From positions 62,001 through 126,000 of the forward strand of contig CAKQWA010000001.1 of assembly GCA_934277945.1 (NCBI GenBank): DNA of 64,000 nt, read 5' to 3'. The position numbers and the translations under genes were made by a program. The notes under the pieces were generated by a model that worked only from the letters and a program-made list of their open reading frames with translations, searched no databases and was not told where the DNA came from. Positions 15,722 through 23,354 of the stretch are shown piece after piece (within the stretch, counting starts at the first letter, position 1; each line of letters opens with the position of its first letter). Source of the DNA: an uncultured Alphaproteobacteria bacterium (GTDB lineage: Bacteria > Pseudomonadota > Alphaproteobacteria > CAAGCB01 > CAG-977).

Positions 15722-16753
15722 TCAGTTCGCGGCGTTTTGACGCATCAGGATTTCTTCGGAAACCGTCGGCTGCAATTCGTAAAAGCGGACTTCCTTTTTC
15801 ACGGGTGTCATTTTGACCAGCGCGGAAATCCCCTGCGCACGCAAATCCATGTCCGTCACCGGATAAATGTTTCGCACTTCAATTCCGGGGTGTGCGTAAA
15901 CCGAAGCGACGGGACGGCGCAGGAAGAACGGATACGTCGCAGGCGTGCCGAAACGCAAAGGCTCTTTCAGCGACAACTTGCCCGTTTCTTTCAAATCATA
16001 CGTCAGACGGCTCCAATCCGACGCTTTCAAATCGCCGATGAACAGCACGGGTTCGTCGCGCGAACTGACGAAATCGGCAATACGGGTCATTTTGGCGCGC
16101 GCCGCGTCGTAATTTTCCGGCTCGAACGGATCGTCCAGCACGCTCAACACGACGGTCAGTTTGCGTTCGCCGATAATGCGCGACACCCACAAAGCGTCGT
16201 CGCCGTCCAGCACGCCGCGCGCGGAACTCGGAGAGCGCGCCAGCACCAGCATCATCTTGCCCTCGTCGTTCGCCGTCTGGTTTTGCAGAACGTAGTCGGG
16301 GGCGATGTCGTGCAGCAGTTCGTAAACGGACACCGGCACGTTCGTCAGCAAAACTAAATCCGCATCGTTGTTCGCAATCAGAATCTGCAAATCGCCGGCT
16401 TTGTCGTCCGCGCCTTTCAAATCCTGATAAAAGAGCGTGAATTGCGGCGCGTCGGGCGGCAAAAGGCTTTCCTGTTCGAAAAAATGATAATGCGACGCTG
16501 TTAAAAACAGGTTCATCAGCACGAACAGAAAAAAGCATCCGGCAATGGCGAACAGGCGTTTGTACAGGCAGAACAGGCACAAAAAAACGCTTAAAAACGC
16601 GGCGTGCATTTTAAATTCGCCGATGTAGTCCAGCCGTCTGTCCAAGCCGCCCCCCAGCGCGCCCAAAAACGTCAAAAGAGGTATGATCATCAGCAAAAGA
16701 TACAGCGTAATGCGCTCGCGTTCTTCCAATTTTCTTTTTGCCAAATATCCCAT
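15722..16753 (-). CDS. Membrane protein with degenerate endonuclease/exonuclease/phosphatase fold
   Basis: The 343-residue protein has three hydrophobic N-terminal segments (about 17-37, 50-65 and 68-88) followed by a soluble domain that looks like the EEP fold of extracytoplasmic membrane-anchored proteins. NDADLVLLTNV corresponds to the strand that normally carries the catalytic glutamate, and LFIGDLKASDW to the usual GDFNASPW. The metal-binding Glu, the Asn of GDFN and the final SDH motif are all changed, so it may not be an active hydrolase. I start at MGYLAKRK because AGGCGG lies five bases before; an ATG 54 bases upstream lies in the promoter region. It is divergent from the next gene. 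Confidence 0.6.
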   Translation of the reverse strand: MGYLAKRKLEERERITLYLLLMIIPLLTFLGALGGGLDRRLDYIGEFKMHAAFLSVFLCLFCLYKRLFAIAGCFFLFVLMNLFLTASHYHFFEQESLLPPDAPQFTLFYQDLKGADDKAGDLQILIANNDADLVLLTNVPVSVYELLHDIAPDYVLQNQTANDEGKMMLVLARSPSSARGVLDGDDALWVSRIIGERKLTVVLSVLDDPFEPENYDAARAKMTRIADFVSSRDEPVLFIGDLKASDWSRLTYDLKETGKLSLKEPLRFGTPATYPFFLRRPVASVYAHPGIEVRNIYPVTDMDLRAQGISALVKMTPVKKEVRFYELQPTVSEEILMRQNAAN

Positions 16754-16837
16754 AGCGTCCGCCTGTTTTGTTGTGTCGTAAAAATCAACGTGATATAGTC
16801 TATACAACTTTGTTTTAAGTTTAAACAGGAAAATCCG

Positions 16838-17953
16838 ATGGATTTTTTATCCCGTCCGACAGAATTTCAACTGTGCGCCGCCGCCGCTCTCGGAATCGTG
16901 CTGATCGCCGTGTGCGTCCTTCGCTCTTACCTTGCGAAAAAAACGGGGCAATCCGGCGGACAGTCCGAAGTTTTCATTTTTAACGAACCGGACGAAGACG
17001 GCGCGGATTCGCCCGATTTAAAAGAGCGCGACAAGCAAAAAAGCCGGCAGAACGCCTTTGAAGAACAGCAGAAAAAAGCCGCCGAAATTGAAAAAAACAA
17101 TCTGTCCGCCCTGTTTGAAATGGACGCCGCGCACACCGCCGCCAGACAGCGCGTCGACACGCAACGGGAAACGATGACGCCGGAACTGCTGAAAACAAAC
17201 GCCGCGCCGCCGCACGAACTGCGCGCCCAACTGGAATTTTTGACCGGCGAAGTGAGCGCGCTGATCGCCAAAGGACTGTCCGACGAACAAACGGCGCAAA
17301 ATCTGTTGGGACGGATTCAAAACGCGGCTGTCGACGAACTCGCGCCGCTGATTGACGCGATGCTTCTGTTGGTGCGCGCGCGGGGCGTTTCGGAGCAGGC
17401 GCGCGCCCTCGGCGTATCCGGAAACATGGAGCAAAAGGCGGCGATGAGCGCGCTGGCGCGGGGCAATCCGTCGCCCGCCGTTGATTTTTTCCAAAACCGC
17501 GCCAAAGAGATGCTTCAAAGCGCGAAATCCGCCCGCGGCGCGCCCGAAAAAAATGAATTCATGACGCAGGCGGGCGAATTTTACCGCGCGGGCGCCGCCG
17601 TCCTGCGTCCGTTTGATTTAAACAAAAGTTGGGACGGTTTGCGCCGCGCCCGCGAATGTGATCCGCAAAATCCCGTTTCGGCAATGATGGAGGCGCGCGC
17701 CCGACACGAAAACGGGCAAGGGGCTAAGGCGCGCGAAATGTTTAAAGACATCGCGCAAAGCGGCTTGGATATGCCCGATTACGTCAAAGAATACGCCGAC
17801 AAAATGATTCCGCAAATCACCGCCGAGCGCACGTTGAAGCACGCGGCGCGCATCAAGGAAAACTATCTTGTCAAAAGCGGGGAAAAACCCCGTTCAAAAA
17901 CGGCGGACAGGCGTTTGATTTACGAAAACGACCACGACGCCGACCGCGTTTAA
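16838..17953 (+). CDS. Membrane-anchored protein of unknown function
   Basis: The 371-residue protein has one N-terminal membrane segment (about 11-30, AAAALGIVLIAVCVLR), a charged linker rich in Lys, Glu and Gln with coiled-coil character (50-95), and a helical C-terminal domain with tetratricopeptide-like parts (for example GLRRARECDPQNPVSAMMEARARHENGQGAKA). The layout fits an inner-membrane protein with a large soluble helical domain. No family is recognised. AGGA lies before the ATG. The last four bases overlap the end of the convergent porin gene. Confidence 0.65.
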   Translation: MDFLSRPTEFQLCAAAALGIVLIAVCVLRSYLAKKTGQSGGQSEVFIFNEPDEDGADSPDLKERDKQKSRQNAFEEQQKKAAEIEKNNLSALFEMDAAHTAARQRVDTQRETMTPELLKTNAAPPHELRAQLEFLTGEVSALIAKGLSDEQTAQNLLGRIQNAAVDELAPLIDAMLLLVRARGVSEQARALGVSGNMEQKAAMSALARGNPSPAVDFFQNRAKEMLQSAKSARGAPEKNEFMTQAGEFYRAGAAVLRPFDLNKSWDGLRRARECDPQNPVSAMMEARARHENGQGAKAREMFKDIAQSGLDMPDYVKEYADKMIPQITAERTLKHAARIKENYLVKSGEKPRSKTADRRLIYENDHDADRV

Positions 17954-19050
17954 AACGTCAAATCGAAGCCGGCGGCGGACCCGAACGTGTCGCGTTCGTT
18001 TTGCGCCGTGTTGTCGTTGACGTACGCCAATTCGCAAAACAGGTCGACGCCGCGCCCCAAGCGGTACCTGACGGTCGTTTGAAGCGCGCTTTGACGCAGA
18101 TTGCCGGATTTGTTTTCCCCCGTTTGCACAATGTAGTTCACGCCCGCCGCCGCCAAGCCCAAATCGTACACATAGCCGACGCTGACGGTTTGCGTTCTGC
18201 CGCCGTGAACCGCGCCGTCCGCTCCGTTGTCCAAATCGCCGTTCAGGGCTTTCATGTACGACGCGCCGATTGTGTGATTGCCTTCCGCGAATTGCGCGCC
18301 GACGGAAAGGCTTTTGCCCGCTTTGCCCGTTTTTTGTTCAAAGCGCGCGCCGCTGACGCTGACATTGAAAAAGCCGTGATCCGTTTGCGTTTCGTACAAC
18401 AGCGTCGCGACCAGCGAGGAATCAAGCCCGCCGGATTTTAAAACCGTCGCGTCGTGTCCGTTCGTGTTGTTCGCGGGCATATAGCCCGCGCCGATCGTAA
18501 AGCCGCTGAACGTCGGCGAAATGTATTGAATTTTCGCGCCGACGTCGTCGTAAACCGGAATCGTCGTCAGCGGCGCGGCTCCCGACAGGCGCGTCAACTG
18601 CGATTCCTCGACCCCCAGCGCGCTGATTGTCGGCGCGGTGACCGCCATTTGATACGCGACGTTTTTCACGTTGCCTAAAAACAGTCTGCCGGCGGGGGAA
18701 TCGAACGTCAAGAACACTTCGTCCCACGTCCGCCCCTCTTTCGTATCGGCGTACAGCGCGTATTCGTTCGCAAAGCCGTCGTTGTCGGCGGATTCCGTGC
18801 CGCCTTTGAGTTGCGCCGTCAGTCCGACCGCGTAATCCTGCGACAACGCCGCGTATCCGGAAAATTCGATTTGCGCGTCGCCCATAACGTCAAAGCGGTT
18901 GTAGGCGGGGGAATTCTGCTTTGAACGGCGGTAAGTCCCCGCCGCGTACCATTTCGCATAACCGCCGATTTCCAAGCGCAGAGGTTCTTCCTGCGCGGCG
19001 GCGGCAAAAGGGAAAAGGCAAAGAATCAACGCATATTTCAAATAACGCAC
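17950..19050 (-). CDS. Outer-membrane porin (first of a tandem pair)
   Basis: A 366-residue beta-barrel protein with a signal peptide ending ...FPFAAAA before QEEPLRLEIGGY. It contains alternating polar/apolar strands and ends in LTF, the C-terminal aromatic signature read by the BAM complex. NVKNVAYQMAVTAPT (about 131-145) is nearly the same as in the second porin, so the two are paralogues. The start is the GTG at 19050, because GGAG is eight bases upstream of it; a GTG nine bases further upstream overlaps that ribosome site. It lies 41 bases after the stop of the second porin gene and is probably on the same transcript. Likely a general diffusion porin. Confidence 0.85.
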   Translation of the reverse strand: MRYLKYALILCLFPFAAAAQEEPLRLEIGGYAKWYAAGTYRRSKQNSPAYNRFDVMGDAQIEFSGYAALSQDYAVGLTAQLKGGTESADNDGFANEYALYADTKEGRTWDEVFLTFDSPAGRLFLGNVKNVAYQMAVTAPTISALGVEESQLTRLSGAAPLTTIPVYDDVGAKIQYISPTFSGFTIGAGYMPANNTNGHDATVLKSGGLDSSLVATLLYETQTDHGFFNVSVSGARFEQKTGKAGKSLSVGAQFAEGNHTIGASYMKALNGDLDNGADGAVHGGRTQTVSVGYVYDLGLAAAGVNYIVQTGENKSGNLRQSALQTTVRYRLGRGVDLFCELAYVNDNTAQNERDTFGSAAGFDLTF

Positions 19051-19091
19051 GGCGCGCACTCCGGATTGTTTTCAAACGGAGTATAGAGAAT

Positions 19092-20207
19092 TTAAAACAC
19101 GACGTCAAATCCCGCGGCAGATCCGACGCCTTGCGCCTTTGCACCGGACGCGAAATCGACTTTGGCGTAGGACATATCCAAAAACACGCTGACGCCCGCG
19201 CCCAAGCGGTATTTTGTCGCCGCGACAATCAAATCCGACGTGTTTTTGCGCGAATCAAGCGCCGTGTCGCGCGTTTGCGCGCCCGTGTACGTCAGGCTGA
19301 CGCCGTACAGATTGTTATCGTACGAAACGCCCGCGTCCCACACCCGCCCCTGCGCGTTGGAAAAATTCCCGTCCGCCGAAGCCGTATTGTACGGGGACAA
19401 TTCGCGCTTGAACGACCCGCCGAACGAAAAATTCTTGTATTCCGCCCTGATTCCCGCCGAAAAATCCCGTATCGGCTTGTGCGTTCCCGCAAAAGAATCG
19501 CGCGGTTTGTAATGCGCGTATCCCGCGCTTGCGGTAATCAGCCAATCGTCGTTCAGGCGCTTTTCGTACAATCCGGCGATTGAAAAGCCGTATTGAAACA
19601 CCGCGTTGCCGACAAGCACGCTGTTGTCGCCGCCGCCCGATTTGTTCGACGGCATCAGGCTCAATCCGACCGTCAGCCCGCTTGCCGTCGGGGAAATGTA
19701 ATTGAGTTTCGTCGAAATGTCGTCCCACGTCGCGTAAGTCGCCTCCGCGCTTTTGCCGAGCAGTCCGAACAAGCCGAAGCGGTTGTAGGACGATTCCTGC
19801 ACGCCCATCAGACTGACGGTCGGCGCGGTGACCGCCATTTGATAATTGACGTTTTTAACGTTGCCGATTTGAGCCTGCCCGAAACTTCCTTGCGTGAACA
19901 GATAGGATTCGTCGAACGTTTTTTCCTCCGTTCCCGCCTTGATTTGCACCATGACGCCTATTTTCAAGCCGTTTTCCAACGCCGTCGAACCTTGAAAATA
20001 AATCTCCGCGTCGCCCATTATGTCGAATTTGTTGACGTTGCCGCTTGCCAGATGCGGCATATCCGTCTTTTTGAAAAAATCCGCAAACGTGCCGTACCAG
20101 CGCATATAGCCGTCCAATTCCAGCGTTATCGGCGGCGGATTGTCCTGCGCGGCGGCGGGGCGGCACAGCGTTAAAAGCGTCAGCGCAAGCAAATGTGTCT
20201 TTCTCAT
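19092..20207 (-). CDS. Outer-membrane porin (second of a tandem pair)
   Basis: A 371-residue porin with a clear signal peptide (MRKTHLLALTLL, cleavage near PAAAQ). It is a paralogue of the neighbour: both have an LELDGYMRWYG-like first strand, an NKFDIMGDAEIYF-like turn and NVKNVNYQMAVTAPT, and both end in aromatic F. Such tandem porins often differ in loop sequences and so in substrate or antigenic properties. The promoter should lie in the roughly 50 bases between the start codon and the upstream terminator at 20256-20284. Confidence 0.87.
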   Translation of the reverse strand: MRKTHLLALTLLTLCRPAAAQDNPPPITLELDGYMRWYGTFADFFKKTDMPHLASGNVNKFDIMGDAEIYFQGSTALENGLKIGVMVQIKAGTEEKTFDESYLFTQGSFGQAQIGNVKNVNYQMAVTAPTVSLMGVQESSYNRFGLFGLLGKSAEATYATWDDISTKLNYISPTASGLTVGLSLMPSNKSGGGDNSVLVGNAVFQYGFSIAGLYEKRLNDDWLITASAGYAHYKPRDSFAGTHKPIRDFSAGIRAEYKNFSFGGSFKRELSPYNTASADGNFSNAQGRVWDAGVSYDNNLYGVSLTYTGAQTRDTALDSRKNTSDLIVAATKYRLGAGVSVFLDMSYAKVDFASGAKAQGVGSAAGFDVVF

Positions 20208-20255
20208 GGCGGTGTTCCCGAAAAAGTGAAATCAATTCATTTATGCATACAAAAA

Positions 20256-20284
20256 CCCCGCCCGAAAGACGACTTTGGGCGGGG
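20256..20284 (-). terminator. Rho-independent terminator of the dehydrogenase operon
   Basis: CCCCGCCC (20256-20263) and GGGCGGGG (20277-20284) form a perfect eight-base-pair stem. On the minus strand a U5 run follows, just after the DUF1667 gene. Confidence 0.85.
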
Positions 20285-20303
20285 ATGACGGTAAATTTTA
20301 GTT

Positions 20304-20675
20304 TTAAGAAGCGGCTTCAACCGAGCGCGTCGCGATTAAATCCGCCCCCGCGCCGTCAATGTCGCGCGCGATGACGTCGCCGATTTTCACGGGCGCTTTG
20401 ATTTTCATTTTCAGCGCTTTCGCCGCCAGAGCCGCCACGTCCTTTTTGGCGACGGGTCTGTCGGAACGCACGGGACACATGGCGAATTCGCCGTTTTCCA
20501 CCTGCACCAAAGCGGTCAGCGTGCGCACGGGATTCGTCATTTCGGCTTCGGCGTACGTTTTGCCGCGCGCGCATTTGTTGCCCGTCACGTCGACAACCGC
20601 GCCGGAATCGTCCAGCCGTATTTTCAGCGCGCATCCGTTCGGACACACGATGCAGACTAATTCGCGTTCAGGCAT
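20304..20675 (-). CDS. DUF1667 protein, third subunit of an FAD dehydrogenase cluster
   Basis: A 123-residue protein with CIVCPNGCAL near the N-terminus (about 8-17), a later NKCARGKTYAEAE and a CPVRSDRPV segment, the cysteine pattern of DUF1667. Family members are encoded beside GlpA-like and NAD(P)/FAD-dependent oxidoreductases and probably carry a metal or Fe-S centre that links them. I start at MPERELVC because GGAG lies seven bases upstream. The start overlaps the end of the previous gene by 19 bases, so the three genes are one operon. Confidence 0.85.
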   Translation of the reverse strand: MPERELVCIVCPNGCALKIRLDDSGAVVDVTGNKCARGKTYAEAEMTNPVRTLTALVQVENGEFAMCPVRSDRPVAKKDVAALAAKALKMKIKAPVKIGDVIARDIDGAGADLIATRSVEAAS

Positions 20676-21877
20676 AATTTCACTCCGCTGCAAGAAATTT
20701 TATCGGCGGGAATTGTCGCCGATTCCATGTGATTGGGCTGTAAAAAGGCGAATTTGCGTGAAAAATCGCCCGCTTCGACAGTCGCGTTCTTAAACGCGCG
20801 GCGCACGCGAAACTGCACGCGCACGGGCTTTTCGCCGGACACGCGCGCCGGCACCGCATAGCCGAAATTCGCGTCCGTCGACACGGGAATCGGGCAGGGG
20901 GCGAAGCGTTCGCCCGCCGCGTACAAAGCCGCGTTTTTGCCCGCCAGCGCCGATTCTATCGCCAGATTGTCGACCAAATCGTGCACATGAAGCGCGTTGC
21001 CGCACCCGAAAACGCCGTCCGCCGTCGTCATCAGATTTTCATCGACGGACAGCCCGTTCGTCGCGGGATTCAGTTCAACGCCCGCGCTTTGAGCGATTTC
21101 GTTTTCGGGAATCAGCCCGACGGAAAGCAGAACCGTGTCGCAATCAAGCGTAAATTCCGAATTTTCGACGGGGCGCATCTTGTCGTCGACTTTCGCCACC
21201 GTGACGCTTTCGACGCGCTTTGTCCCTTTGATGTCCGTAATCGTGTGCGACAGGTACAGCGGAATGTCAAAATCGTTCAGGCATTGGGCAATGTTGCGCG
21301 CCAGACCGCCCGCCGTTTTCATCACTTCGACGACGGCAAGCACTTTCGCGCCCGCCAATGTCAAACGGCGCGCCATAATCAGCCCGATGTCGCCCGATCC
21401 CAGAATGACGACGCGCTTGCCGACCAGCACGCCCGCGACGTTGACCAGTTTTTGCGCCAAGCCCGCCGTGTAAACGCCCGCCGGACGCTCTCCGGGGATG
21501 TGAATCGCGCCGCGCGGTCTTTCACGGCATCCCGTCGCCAAGACAACGGACGCGGCTTCGATATGCAACACGCCCTTTTCATTGACGACTGTCACGGTTT
21601 TGTCGGGCGACAGGCTCAACACCGTCGTGTCCGTCATAAATTCGACACCCGCGTCAGCCGCCGCATCGCCGACCCGCGCCGCGTACTGCGGTCCCGTCAA
21701 TTCCTCTTTAAACTGCGTCAATCCGAAACCCGCGTGAATGCATTGGTTCAAAATGCCGCCTGTGTGCTTTTCGCGGTCGATGACCAGAACGCGCTTTGCG
21801 CCGCCGTCCTTCGCCGCTTTTGCCGCAACAAGACCGGCGGGTCCGCCGCCGATAATGACAACAGGTTTTTCGCTCAT
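20657..21877 (-). CDS. NAD(P)/FAD-dependent oxidoreductase, second subunit of the GlpA-like cluster
   Basis: A 406-residue flavoprotein of the pyridine nucleotide-disulphide oxidoreductase fold. The FAD motif is VVIIGGGPAGLVAAKAA (6-22) and a second Rossmann motif VVILGSGDIGLIMARRL (around 156-172) would bind NAD(P). ATGCRERPRGA and GVFGCGNALHVHDLVDN are typical family blocks. No redox CxxC pair is visible. In anaerobic bacteria this protein forms a complex with the GlpA-like dehydrogenase next to it and passes electrons from glycerol 3-phosphate to a carrier. It overlaps the upstream gene by four bases. Confidence 0.88.
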   Translation of the reverse strand: MSEKPVVIIGGGPAGLVAAKAAKDGGAKRVLVIDREKHTGGILNQCIHAGFGLTQFKEELTGPQYAARVGDAAADAGVEFMTDTTVLSLSPDKTVTVVNEKGVLHIEAASVVLATGCRERPRGAIHIPGERPAGVYTAGLAQKLVNVAGVLVGKRVVILGSGDIGLIMARRLTLAGAKVLAVVEVMKTAGGLARNIAQCLNDFDIPLYLSHTITDIKGTKRVESVTVAKVDDKMRPVENSEFTLDCDTVLLSVGLIPENEIAQSAGVELNPATNGLSVDENLMTTADGVFGCGNALHVHDLVDNLAIESALAGKNAALYAAGERFAPCPIPVSTDANFGYAVPARVSGEKPVRVQFRVRRAFKNATVEAGDFSRKFAFLQPNHMESATIPADKISCSGVKLCLNAN

Positions 21878-23295
21878 TGCTTCAAATCCTTTTCAACCAA
21901 GCGGCTGCCCGCGCCTTTTTTCGTTATTTCCGTCAGCGGCAATCCCAATTCTTCGGACATGATTTCCAAAATGCGATAGGTGCAGAATCCGCCCTGACAG
22001 CGTCCCATGCCCGCGCGCGTGCGCAGTTTGACGCCGTCCAGCGTTGTCGCGCCTTCGCGAATCGCCTGCCGGATTTCCGCTTCGGACACTTTTTCGCAGC
22101 GGCACACGACTTTGCCGTATTGCTTGTTTTGCGCAATCAGCGCCGCCAGTTCGCTTTCGGACAAATCTTTCATTTTGAAGTGGCGCGGCACGCGGGGATT
22201 GAAATTTTCTTTCGGCGTCAGCGTCAAGCCTTCTTTTTTCAAAATGTCCGCCATGTATTCGGCAACCGCGGGCGCCGCCGTCAAACCGGGGGACTGGATG
22301 CCCGCCGCGTTGATAAACCCTTTGCGCGCCGTCGGTCCGATGATGAAATCGTCGCCCGTCGCCACGGGACGCAGACCGGCGAAGGCGGAAATCAGATTTT
22401 TGGCGGAAACGGCGGGAATCATGCTTTGCGTTTTTGCCAGAATATCCTCGAAAATCTCGTTCGTCGTGTTGAATTTTTCCTTTTCGGGCGTGTCTTCGGC
22501 GGACGGACCGATCATGACCGTGCCGTCCAGCGTCGGAATGACCAGCACGCCTTTCGAGGTCGGCGTCGGCAGCGGAAAAATGACGTGCCGCGCCAATTCT
22601 TTGCATTTGCGGTCAAGCAGGTATTCCTGCCCCTTGCGCGCCTTGATTTCAAATGTTTTCACGCCCGCCAGAGCCGCAACGTCGTCCGCGTGCACGCCCG
22701 CCGCGTTGATGATGAATTTCGCTTTGAAATCGCCCGCCGGCGTGTGAACGATGTCGCCGTCAAAGCCCGTCGCTTGCGCGTTCGGATGAAATTCAACGCC
22801 GTTCTGCACCGCGTTGTAAAGCAGGCGGTAGGTGAATTCGTACGGATTGACAACGCCCGCGCTTTTCGCGTACAGCGCCGCCGTAATGTCTTTTGACAAG
22901 TGCGGTTCCAACGCTTTCAATTCGTCGCCGCACACGATTTTCAAATCGGGAACGCCCAAAGCAATCCCCTGATTCAAATAAAATTCAAGTTTCTTTTCTT
23001 CTTCTTCGCCGCGCGCGACCATTAACTCGCCCACGCGCTCGAACGGAATGTCCAATTCGTCTTTTAAAACGCCGTACAGGTAATTGCCGCGCACGCACAG
23101 CGCGCTTTTAAGCATGCCGACCGCCGAATGAAACCCCGCGTGGACAATGCCGCTGTTCGCTTTGGACGCGCCGAAAGAGGCTTCCGCCTCCTTGTCAAGC
23201 AGAGCCGTTTTAAGATCGTATTTCGACAGTTCGCGGGCGATGGCGCAACCCGTCACGCCTGCGCCGATAATGACAACGTCGTATGCTGAAACCAT
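21874..23295 (-). CDS. GlpA-like FAD-dependent glycerol-3-phosphate dehydrogenase with BFD Fe-S domain
   Basis: A 473-residue protein. The N-terminal part is a DAO-type FAD oxidoreductase (VVIIGAGVTGCAIARELS at 6-23, then ASKANSGIVHAGFH). The C-terminal part is a BFD-like [2Fe-2S] domain with VVCRCEKVSEAEI and MGRCQGGFCTYR supplying four cysteines. This matches GlpA-type dehydrogenases that oxidise glycerol 3-phosphate to dihydroxyacetone phosphate without oxygen. I use the ATG that has AAAGGA nine bases upstream. A possible -35 TTGACA lies in the 59-base gap to the autotransporter gene. No glycerol kinase or transporter is seen in the window. Confidence 0.85.
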   Translation of the reverse strand: MVSAYDVVIIGAGVTGCAIARELSKYDLKTALLDKEAEASFGASKANSGIVHAGFHSAVGMLKSALCVRGNYLYGVLKDELDIPFERVGELMVARGEEEEKKLEFYLNQGIALGVPDLKIVCGDELKALEPHLSKDITAALYAKSAGVVNPYEFTYRLLYNAVQNGVEFHPNAQATGFDGDIVHTPAGDFKAKFIINAAGVHADDVAALAGVKTFEIKARKGQEYLLDRKCKELARHVIFPLPTPTSKGVLVIPTLDGTVMIGPSAEDTPEKEKFNTTNEIFEDILAKTQSMIPAVSAKNLISAFAGLRPVATGDDFIIGPTARKGFINAAGIQSPGLTAAPAVAEYMADILKKEGLTLTPKENFNPRVPRHFKMKDLSESELAALIAQNKQYGKVVCRCEKVSEAEIRQAIREGATTLDGVKLRTRAGMGRCQGGFCTYRILEIMSEELGLPLTEITKKGAGSRLVEKDLKQ

Positions 23296-23354
23296 AAGAT
23301 GCATTCCTTTTGTTTTCATCTATTAAGAAAGGGCGAAAGGACTCTTGTCAAGAC

